Shown piece by piece: positions 19,706 to 31,000 of a DNA stretch of 64,000 nt; position 1 is the first letter of the stretch; each line of letters starts with the position of its first letter. The stretch covers positions 75,909,617 to 75,973,616 of the forward strand of contig NC_087063.1 of assembly GCF_963678635.1 (NCBI RefSeq), given 5' to 3'. This DNA is from Symsagittifera roscoffensis. Lineage: Eukaryota > Xenacoelomorpha > Acoela > Convolutidae. The notes beneath the pieces were generated by a model, which worked only from the letters and a program-made list of their open reading frames with translations, had not been told where the DNA came from and did not search any database. Both the position numbers and the translations under genes were made by a program.

Positions 19706-22700
19706 ATGGAGGCCCTACCAATGAATCCTGAAATTGAGCCCGAAAAATCCGAGAGCGACTCGGAGAGTACCGGAAGCCACGACTCGGCTTTAAATGAGGA
19801 CGAAAATATTGCAGAGCCGCTCCAGATTGACAGTTTTGGACCTGAATGTGTTGATTTAGGCGTACCTGAAGCTGAGGCTAATATTCCCCAAACAGAACCA
19901 ATATGTAATCAATCAGAAAACGAAGCTGTTAACGCTGAACATGCGGAAGGTTCTTCCATCCCAATGTTCAAATCCTCAATATCGTTGGATATACAGCAAT
20001 CAGAACTTCCGAGTGAACAAAACGTGCATAAACTTCCGGAAGCGGAAACCGATTTGACCGAAAAGTTTGAACAAGTTTCGATTCTTCCTGATAATTCCAA
20101 TTCGCCACAGTTATCTCCCGATAAAGCAGTTAATGAAGTGGTGAAAGAAACACAGCTGAACGAAAATGTGAATGATCAAAATTTGACTGCTTCTGTCGAA
20201 CAGGATGAAAATGCAGAGAATGCTTCTTGCAAAACTGTTAAACGAAAACTGAGCAATGCTGATTCCAGTGATAAACTTGAAGAAGTCGACAGTCAAAACC
20301 CGCAGGAGGATGACAATTGTAATTTGTCTCCGCAGAAACAGTTCAAAGTATCCTGTGAATCTGTGACTAGTGATGTCAATCTAAATTTAAACAATGACGA
20401 AAGCCCTGCTGAAGATGCCGAAACTAATAAGAATCCGGATGAAACTAATTCTGAAAATTTGCCTGGGAAAGATACCGAGAAATTAAATCAAAACGATGGA
20501 GCGAAAAGGATAGAAAGTTTTGATAAACTTGCGAATTCGACTGAGCTGGAAGACCTCCCAACAGGTGAAGAGACTGGAAATATAAGCTGTCATCGACGAA
20601 AGTCGATTGAAGACTTGGATTGGGAAGCAAACTCAAGTGATGCTTCGCCTGTACGAAAGAAATCGCACCACGAAATTAAAACTGAAAAAGAACCCGAGCA
20701 AAAGATAGAAGACAGCGTTGAACAAAAAGACCAAAACGTTGTCGCAAATGAGCAGCAGCATGATCAATCTGAGCAGACGGAAGAAAACGGTGAAAGAATT
20801 GAGAGCGAAGATGATGAATGTAGTTTATTGGAGAAAATTAAAGATCCGAAAGTCGTGACGAAAAGGAATTCCCGCAAGTTCAAATTTACAGTTGGTGTGG
20901 ACATTTTTGAGCTTGGCCTGGACGAGGATAGCTTATTTTGTGGTGTACTGTTGACTATTGATGATTCCAAATGCGCATTTTATCCTGGAACCACTTTGCC
21001 CATGGAAGAAGGAGTCGTGATTGTATGTTCTTATGTTCCAAATGTACTGTTCGAAAAAACAACCAAGTTTTCCTATACCTACGCTGTGTCTCAATCTGAA
21101 AACAAAGCTGATCTGCAGCAAAATCCGAATTTACTTGTAGCATCCGACATGGAACCGAGAGTTATTGCCGAGAATGGACAGAAACTTATTGACGACAGTA
21201 ACTTTGTTCAAATTTTTAAACCACGTGAAAGTCCACAGAAAGCTTGCAAAAGTGTCCCCGAAAGCGAAAGAATTTCGGAAAAGAAGTCCCATATTGACAA
21301 TAACGTGTCAAACAATGTTCCGGTTGTGGAAGATGAACCGTTTTCTGATCAACCGGGTGTTGGAACAGGTGCTACAGGAAATAAAACGTTGTTAGAAACT
21401 TCACAAATTTCTGGATCTGATGCAGCAGATAGACCGAAAAATACTTCTGAAGCTGAAAATGCGGTCCGTTGTGCAATAAAAAGCAAGACAACCTCTGTGG
21501 ATTTGCCAAAAGAGGACCAAGCATTTTCTCGGATAGCAAATGGAAAAGGGACAAGTCAAGACAAAGCAAGGTGGTCTTTCACTTTCTGTGTTGGCAAAGA
21601 CATATTTGACCTCGAGTTCTGCAAGGATGCAGAAATTTACTGTGGAGTTGCAATTATAATCGAGAATAAGAACAAACAGAAAAATTTTGCTTTCTTTCCT
21701 GCAAACAAAGATGGTGTGGTCGATAAAGATAGGGTCCAGCATCAGAGGTTGACTGTCAACTTGTTGGATTCTGATATTTTGGCCGGAAAGTATTTCTGGT
21801 ACAGTTACGCAGTATCCCTTGCCCCTGATAAAAACGTCCACGCCAAAAACCCAAGTTTCATCTCTTTCTCGAAGCACCAAGATAAAGTAACCATGTCGAA
21901 CAACGAAAAATATACTCTGATTGACAATTCTGACAAAGTATTGGAGTTTAAGCCGCCTCGAGTGGAAAAAACTAGAGATCCTTCGCCAATGAAGACTCGA
22001 TCGAAAGAAAAGAAAAAGACGCCACCAGTTGACAACGCGAGCTTGATGACAGATGATGAAGCAGATGATTCCTCGAATTTTGAAAACTCTGACGACTTAT
22101 CGGTGATTCAACCCTTAAAACAGATTAATAGAAACCCAAAAATAGAAAAATGGAGCGAGAAATCTGAAAAAATGAATGGGTATGTGATTTTCAATGCAAT
22201 TTTTGGCCCTGATTTGAGCATGATTTTCAAAAACGAACCATTCATTATTGGCGTAACTTCCTCTTACACAGATTTTAAAACTATAACACCTGGATATATT
22301 ATCGCAGAAATTGACGGATATTTATGGGTGCGGTTTCATGTTGAAATGAAAAAAGTTTCAAAGCTATACGTTGAGTACAAGTATGTAGCGGTTACGAATC
22401 TGAACATTAATCAAAAGGATTGGAAATGGGAGAAATTGCACAAAGAGGGAGAGATCAATCGCATGTGCAAGAGTGACATGAGAAACGGCAAAAGAGAGAA
22501 GTACGATGGATTGATTACTTTTCACAAAAGTGACCAAAAGTCGGAACAGGTGTTCAGAAAAATCTTCAAAAATTTCAAAAACATGTACAGCAGCATGGTG
22601 GGAAACGAAAACACTAGCCACAACTTTTACTTGCTACAAAATTCAAAAGGTCTGAGTTTTTATTTGAAACATCAAATCGAAAATTTTATAAAAGCTGAGT

Positions 22701-25069
22701 CTTATCAGCAACACATTCCACAAATCATGGAAGTTATCGATAGCCTCTCGACGGTGCGCATTGGGCATGCTTACGACACAAACAGCTTCCCATATGAGCA
22801 TAATCGTAAAATTTTTGACGCTATTATGGAAACTATTTTTTCGATGTATCAAGATTCGCAAATGATGTCGCTAACGATGTATCAAGACTCTTCTGGAACC
22901 GCGAATGGAAGCTTGGAATGTCAATTAATAATGCTTGTATGGTTTGTTCTCATGAGTGAGCTCAAGACTAGATTTGGTAGCATTTCGGAGAAGGAATTGG
23001 AACAATTTTTAGAAATGGCTGCTTTCAAAACTCGATCTTCCAAGTACGATTTTAAGCAATTAATCAACGAAAAAGACATGAGTTCGTCAGTGCTCTTGAA
23101 GGTCTCGAGCGTGTGCAATGACCTAATGGCGACTGCTCAGAACAGTAGCTCGTTTTCTGTCTTGCTTGAATGGATGTCGTTTGCTTTTCCGCCTACAGAA
23201 ATAATTCAGTATCCAACTTGGTTTGTTTTTAAGGAAGTGATCATTCCAAATCGTGATGTGCTCTACGTATCGTCGTTTACAAGAAGACAATTGCTTCATC
23301 TTTATATCAATTCAGGCCAAACGATACGCGATGTTGCGCTTCGTTTAGGGTGCACATTTCCAGATGTTTGCTGGGTAATAATGCAAATGAACCCTGCCCA
23401 AAGTAGGATCGCTAAATTGCACCAGCTGCCATTGTTTCTGATTAAGTATAAGCTGCCACAGGAAGCTGCAAACATTCGAAATGAGTCCGATCTTGCTCAT
23501 TATTTATGTTTGTTTCGTGATTTACTGACCATTGGTTTGAACGATAAATACTTGCCGGACGACGACAAAAAATGGTGGAATTCCTTACTGCTTCAGTTTT
23601 TGAATTTTTTGGACATAGTTTACTCAAACAAAGTCCCTTTTACTAGCGAGAATGACTTCAATTTGATGAATCTCGTTTACAGTAAGGCATTCAATGCTAA
23701 TCAGATTAGAGTTGCGGCTGCAGCTAGTTATACCACGGCAGATGCAAAACTATGGTCGTTGTTGTTGCAGCCAAGGAACGTATTTTTATCAGATTTTGGC
23801 AAGAAAATTGAACATAGTCTCCGTAAATCTTTCCTTGACAACTTGAAATCAATTATTGTAACCGAAGACTTATTTGCTATTTATAACTCTCTTCCTAAAA
23901 GAATTTCAGACATAAAAAGCAATTGCCCTGAGATCAATTTTTCCGGTGTGGAATCAGTTTTCGATGAAGCTATTATCAATGCGCTCCACCAATATTCAGG
24001 AAGCGTGATTGATGTTCATGTAATGCAGTGGTGGAGTCCGAAAGTGCAACAGGCTTTTATAAAAATCTTCAGTGACCAATTTCCAGATGTATCAAGTGAC
24101 GTTTGTGTGTATGCAGCAGCGCTAAAAGTCGTCGGTTGGAAACCGTTTATCCCTTTATACGATTTGGCTCGTAAAACACGTGTTTCAGTAGTTGGCGATT
24201 TCAATGAGCGAATTCAGAAAGTTACACAGCATTTTAAGACAATATTTGAGCAGCTGACTACGACTAGTATATCGTATGACAATTTGGCGAAAATAGCGAA
24301 TAATAGAAACACGTTTGTAGAAATTTTCCTCCGTTTGGAAGTTGCGACTGAGGCGGGCTTCAACACTGTCTTCAATGACTGTAACAGACTCGGTGCTTGT
24401 ATCCAAACTCATGTGCATGACATTTCTCATTTGGGCGAATTGAAACGCAAGTTCACGTCCCACAGCAGCGTCATAAGGATTGAAACCTCAAGCTTGGATG
24501 GCGGAATTCAAGACTGGCAAAAGAAGCCCTTGAAGGAATTGGCAGCTTTTCAAGGGACAGAACCTGTCTTCAGGCACAATAAACTATCTCCTCCTGAAAT
24601 GGAAACAGTGAAAAAATTCTCTCATTTCATGAGCAGTCGAATCTTTGCTAATATGGCTGTTGGCGTGGTGCTAACTCTGCTCCAGAGAACTGAATCCATA
24701 TCGTATTCAGAGTTTTTGAACCTTCTGCCTAAAATCGAAGCCAACTTTCTGCATACAGCTGACCAGTTGGCTTCAGGACAACTGACCGCCAAAGATGCAC
24801 AGGATATATTCAAGCAGTTCAACGGCAAGCACAAAACAAAGGAGCAAAAGTCAGAGGAACTCAACTTTTTGATAGAAACTCTTGCTTCAAAGATGCCAAA
24901 CGAGTCCAAAAAATCTGAAATAAAAGATCTCTTCAATGAACGAAATGAGCAGGTGCTGATGTTAGATAGCTTGGATCTGAACTTGCAGTTTTTGAGCGCA
25001 CTCGACGGGCTGAAGAATGCAGTTGGAATTGAGACAAATTTTACGGAATTGGATGTTCTCAAAAGGACG
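19706..25069 (+). CDS. rnf213: RNF213-like exon 1: acidic N-terminus, three CBM20-like domains, helical arm
   Basis: This 5,364-nt exon encodes residues 1-1788 and ends in phase 0 at donor ACG|GTTAGT. Residues 1-390 are rich in Glu, Asp, Ser and Asn with Lys/Arg patches (for example KRKLS). Then come three related beta domains. Domain 1 (nt 20878 on) and domain 2 (nt 21570 on) share the pattern F-x-V-G-x-D-I-F-x-L ... C-G-V ... F-x-P ... Y-A-V-S. Domain 3 (nt 22175 on) is more diverged and ends in a Y-V-E-Y-K-Y-V strand typical of CBM20 folds. The rest is helical with no motif I can name, corresponding in position to the N-terminal arm of RNF213. The frame runs upstream through an acceptor-like tttttcag at 19688-19695, so the exon may start at 19696. 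Confidence 0.93.
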
Positions 25070-28000
25070 GTTAGTTGAACAGTGAAATTTATCATCGAAA
25101 ATTGCATAGATGTCTGATATGCTATGCAGCAGATAATTCCAGCGAGGGCTCATTAAAAAAAAAAAAACAGGATCTTGGATGCAAGTTTAGTAAACTTTTT
25201 TTCTATAGCATGGCAATTGTTCCGAGAAGTATGCTTTCGATAGTTGTTACAACTAAATGGCGATGTGTCTACGCGCTTTTCACCCGCAAGTAGAATTATA
25301 CTCACTACTCTAGAAATACAGACCGCTTAAATAGAACCGAAGGGAGTTGTCTTTTGAGTGGTGAATCGAAAGAGTTTAGAGAGAATCCACTCATCCCACC
25401 CTTATTTTGTTATGGGATTGCAAGTCCATTTGTTGATATGTATGTTTTCGAGATATTAATTTGCCTCGTTTATGTTTAGAGTGACCTTAGTCGAGTTCAA
25501 CTATGCGAACTGTCACAAGACGTGCTGAAGTGCAATCAAGAATTTGCAGAAGTGACCGCCGACCAAATCAAAGCCATTAAATGCTTCGTGGATCAACCAG
25601 CATTCCTTGCATGGATCAAAAAGAAAATGAGAAGTAAGGCTTTTATCACTCTTTTTAACTGGCTCTGAACTAATTTTTTTACCTAACCGGAGGTTCTAGT
25701 ATACATTTTGGCCTTTTTTCAACTAAAATAAATCTGCACTGCTACTTGTATTTTACTGCCAGCATGTGTGTTTCGATATACAGCTGATCGCAATTATTCA
25801 GGCTATATTTCGAGTTCAATGGGTTGATTCCTAATTTTTTTTGAGATGTTCAAAAGCATCTCCAAAAGACCGGCTCTTGTTCTGTTAACCCATTTTTTAA
25901 ACTTTCAGTTTTCGTGGAAGTTTACTATGGCAAAAATCATAATTTTTATGCGAGGCTTGAAAAACGAAGTTGTTCGTATAAGTTACTTTTCTTACCGTCA
26001 AAGTATGGTTACAGTGCAAAGTGTACTTGAAATTCATGCAAGAGAACCAAATTAACGGACAATTAAATAAAATAGTAACGAAATTGCAAAAGACTCGAAA
26101 AGCTGATTAATAATTTTCAGTTTCAAAGGCGAATTTTTTTATTTAGATTTCCCAGCCGAATAAAAAAAAGATGCCTCTTGATCCTGTTTTCTCAAATTGG
26201 GTTTGTAAGAGTAATGAGCGTAGTGAAGACTCTTATTTAGGTCATGGTGATTTTTTCAGGAAAAAATTTAATTTGTTCGCGCTCCTTTTTGATTTTTTTT
26301 TGCGGTTTGAATTTTGCTTCTTTTTAAGCTCAGTGCTTTTCCTTGGTTAAGAGGAAGGCAAACTCCACTATCGAACAGCCAAGCCGAAAACGTGATCAAA
26401 TTCTTGTTTCGAAAGTGGATTTTAATGTTCAGATTTTCAAGCGGAGTTGAATATATATTGATCCAGTTTTCTCAAATTGGGTTAATATAATCAAAAAAGC
26501 ACCATCAAAATTTGTCATCGACTCAAGGAGCTTTAAGGGTATATATTTTTTCTTGAATACTCCAAAGCTGAAGATTTTTCGAAAAACAAGTCGTTTTATT
26601 TTGTTTCTTTGCGTCCATTATTCTTTTCGAACTCAGTTGGCTATGTTTTCATTAATAAATTGTCAACAAAAAAGCATAGATCTCCAATGAAATTGGAAAT
26701 TTGAAAAAAAAACTCAGATTTTTTCAATCATTTTTTCGGTCTCCTTGTTTTTTTACCTTTTTCCAAATGTCTGTTGCCTATGGTTACACAAGCCAGCTTT
26801 AGTTAGAGTAGTGTAAAAGTACGAGTATTTTTTTCCAAAATAAGTCGTAAATATACGTGCCAATTTTGGGGCTCCTATATGGCTTTTTGATAGCATGTGC
26901 TTTGACATGCGACTGGAATCAAGTTAACACAGTTGATACATTTTTGATTCATCAAATTTTCCAACTCAATGTATCTGGCAATGTGTTTGAAATGTATATT
27001 TTGGCTTCACGTTTTCCAATGGCTTCATGCAAAGTTAGTGTGGATGTTTCAACTTTTTAAATTCTAAATAGTTACATGCAAAATTTGTGTCTATTTATAG
27101 CTGGTGATGATTTTGCTGCAGAGCCTTGGCAAGTTATTAGCATGTGTAGCTGGTTTATGGTGGCTACTGTTAATAAGTTTTCAGGTGTATATAGAGCAGA
27201 TGCGTGGACGTGTGCGAATCGAAATCTACTGATTGACCGTTCGAATCCACGAGAGCAAAACTCTTTATTTTCAAGGCTTTTTTGCCGTTATTTTCATTTT
27301 TCATTTTACAGCTAATTTTTGTAGTTTCTCGCGTGTCTTTGCGAAGCGCAGCTTCGCCTCTATTCATTTTATGCAAGCGCTTATTGATATTTACGCTTAT
27401 TTGATGTGTGATTTCATAACGCAGCTTGATCAAAAGTCATGTGTTTTTTTTTTGGTTATGTAACGGACGGGCTTAAAAGCTTTTAAAACTTTGTAGTTCA
27501 AACTTTTATTACAACAACATTTTTGATTTTTGTTTTCTGCTCAAGACGAGCTGAGGTAAGTTACTCTATCCAGTCCTATAAAAACAAGTGTCTAAAAAAC
27601 CTAATTAAATTGCTCGTGAAACTTTTTTTTTCAGAATCCCCAGTTGCCAAAAAAATGACGATTGAATTTATTTTTAAGTCCGGTCCTTTTCTTTTGGTAA
27701 AAGTAGGGCAAACTCCACTGTCGAACAGGAAAAGTGCACAGTTGACGAAAAACGTAATGATTTTTGTTCAGTTTAAAAAATGGTCTTTGTTTTTCTGAAG
27801 CGGAAAAAAAATATTCAAAATATTGATAGTTTTTTTTGCCAAATAGGAGAGTTTTAAGAAAAATGCTAGCCATAAATCATTCTTGAAACTGAATGTGCTG
27901 TAGCATGATATCTTGTTTCATTCAACGTTCGAAAATTTGTTGATTTTTCCAACTATCTGCTGGCTAACAACTTGTAATTGAATTTTCATAAGACAAAAGT

Positions 28001-31000
28001 TTTAGTTATTAACATTTCTTGAAAGGCAAAGAGTTTTTTATGATATACATTTTATCCGATATTCGAAACTTGAACTTTTTTGCTTCCTTCGTTCATTTTT
28101 GTGCTGGCTAGGTTTTCTAACAGCTTATGACTTCTAACTGGTGATCTTTTTTTATTCAAAATCAATTGAAAAAAAAATTGCTAAAATGAGAGAGAATTAA
28201 CCTCTCCAATTCCAACAGTGTAGCCAAAAAACATAGATTTTGTCAGTATTTTGAATTTTTCTTTCAATCCTTGGATTGGGATCGGAGTATCCTGTTCTAT
28301 ATGCGCAGAAAAAGGCTAGATTTGTTTATGTCGGCTTGGAGCGTATCGAAAGAGGATTTTAATAATTAGATTTCCCTGTGGAATGAAAGAAATTATCTAT
28401 TGGACCCAGAAAGAAATGATCTATTATCGATTTGAAATAAAATATCTATTCGACCAAAAGTGGTAACAATAGCTGATTGTCATTTTTTGTTGGGTTTCAC
28501 ATATTTTTTTTCTGAGAACTTTGTCGTTTGTAATTCTATAGTATCTTTTGGGTTATTAAGAGTCGATGAACATTGTTCAGACTCTTATATAGGTCGCGAT
28601 GATTTTTTTAGGAAATTTGTACTGGCTCAAATTTACTTTTTCGCAGTTTGACTTTTGTTTTTTTTTCAGTTCAGCTCATTTCGATTGTGTAAAGAGAGGC
28701 AAACTCCGCTATAGAACAGCGAAAATGTGAAGGTCACGAAAAACGTGATCGACTTCTAGCTTATTAAGTGGAAATTAATAATCGGTTTTCCTAGCGAAAT
28801 GAAAATTTTACCTATTGATCCAGTTTTCTCAAATTGGGTTAGTTTATCAAAAAACGTCAATCATAAATTATTCTAGAAATTCAATTAGCTTTGAAGCCAT
28901 CTATTTTTTTCTTGGAAATTCGAAAGTTTCAAAAAAACAAGTCCGTTTGTTTTTTCGGTTTACTTTTGTTCATTGACTCTTGTCCAACTGCTGTCTGTTG
29001 GCTATGTTCATTATCGAAGTATCTTCGAGTTTGAGAAGTTGGTTTTTGCTCTGTACAAATTTCAGCTTTGCTTATGTTTTTTATCGCTTTGCCGGCTGCA
29101 ACATGTTGATTATTGGAGTTTTTATGATTCATTTTTGTTTTCAAGCACTGCAAGACGTGAAAGTTGTAACCGAGCTTGCAAGCCTGTCAGCGGGAGAAGT
29201 AAGCTATGAAATTGACAAAGTGAAATGTTTCCATGATGCCATCTTCGGTTATGCCCCATTAATTTACGACCTGAAACCCAACAGCACCTTTGAGCATGTA
29301 AAAACAGCGTACAACAAAGTATTCGCGAAGCTTGGTACAGATTGTAAGCTGTCTTCGAAATATGAAGACAGTGCTCGACAGTTTTCGTGGTTTGAAAAAG
29401 CCCTGGAAACCCAAGGTTCAGTTGAGAAAAGTTCACTTGAAAAAGCACTCCAAATCAATAACACGGGTGTTTATATAGTGCGATACTCGCCCCAATCGGA
29501 ACGAAAAGTCCTAATCGAGCCTGAAGATGCAGTGATGTTGCATTACAAAGAAGAAATGAAATCAGCTGACGGTCAAGAGACCGAAGAAAAGCGGGAGCTG
29601 AATTTAGCCGAATTGCGAGATCTTCTCAGTCGACTGATGCTGATAGTCGGCAAAGAGAAACACGAACATGCTCAAAGTGTTGATATATTCATCACGACAT
29701 TCCAGAACATTGAACGGCTTTCATCTTCATTTGTGACTTTGTACAATTCTGGGTGTGGTTTTTTCAATGCTTGGTCTGTTCACATCAGAACGAGATCGGA
29801 CGGGAAAACACATTCTGCGCTGGAGATCAAGTTGGGCGACACAGGGAAAAATTTGTACTCAAATACCCGAGAGACGAACCTGGAACTTTCAGATCTCTGT
29901 ATTGCATTAGAGTCAATTAAAGAGAAATGGGAGCAATACGTTTTTGCCATGCGGTGCCGTCTCCCAATTTTGAACGAATTCAACATGCAACAATTGAGTG
30001 CCCTTTGCTTGGGACTGGCAAAACTCAAACGTAACACGGCACAGATTGACGGAGCTACGAAATATTACCTTGAGTCCATCGACCAAAATATCAGCAAGGA
30101 AGACATTGTTCAGTTCTTGTATGATGATTACGATGACAATAGCATGGAAACTGAAGACAGTGATTCTCTTGACATAGAGAATCAGCCAATTGCCTTAGAC
30201 GAACTCACAGGTAAAGCTCACGTGGACGAAAGAAGTGCTTGGCTCAATTTAATTGATAGCTTAAAGAGCCAATTCAATGACAATGAAAATCTAGCCAAGG
30301 CTGGAATCCAAGCGATTCGGGATATGACTGATGGATCATGTGAAAATTGCGATGAAGCCGATGCTTTGAATTGGATCATGGATCACGAAGACCAGGAAGA
30401 GATAGTTGAGAACTTATCGCGGAAGTTTGAAGATCATTTTGCTTCCTTGGACAGAACTGAAACTACTGGAACCGGTTTGGACAAGAGTGGAAACAAAATT
30501 GATCTCAGCAATTTTGCACAGTCGATGGAACATGTTTTTGATAAATATTTATCAGAAATGAAAGAAAACTCCCTGGAAAATTACGTGAATCTTTTCCAAC
30601 TTGGGTTTGTTCTGAATAGGTGCCTAGAAAAGAAGCTCGAACATGAAAACACACCTGTTGATTTGAAGTATCCTGAGCATCTGAAATTGGGGAAACCAAA
30701 CTTGGTAATTTGCGAAAAGCGCTCTGACATTCTTCTCTACATTATGTCATTGTACAATTTCGTCTCAAAGGAGAAATTACCGGACTATAACCAAGTTTTG
30801 CTATGCAATGCAACGACGTCTGTTGCGGAAGTTGAAACCTTCATGCTCCGTGCTATGCTGGATCCCCGAAATAAAGTGTACTCAATTGCTTTTGCAGACG
30901 ATCTGAGTCCTACTTGTGCAGATCAAATGGAGAAATTGTTGTTCGAAAAAATAAAGGATCCGAGGCCATCCTACAAATTGATAGTGTTTAATTGTGACGA

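Larger units (their letters stand above)
25634..29145. other. intron 2 of RNF213-like gene
   Basis: 3,512 bp, GTAAGG to CAAG. Outside the family A and C pieces listed separately I see no coding sequence. Sequence at 28,040-28,550 contains further decayed family A fragments. Confidence 0.8.

Noticed and set aside
21401-21880. 159-codon minus-strand frame
   Set aside because: Antisense shadow of the RNF213-like exon 1.
24622-25107. 161-codon minus-strand frame
   Set aside because: Antisense shadow of exon 1 and its donor region.
28980-29145. N-terminal extension of exon 3 frame with hydrophobic residues resembling a signal anchor
   Set aside because: Intronic: it overlaps a family A repeat copy and precedes a clear acceptor at 29,145.
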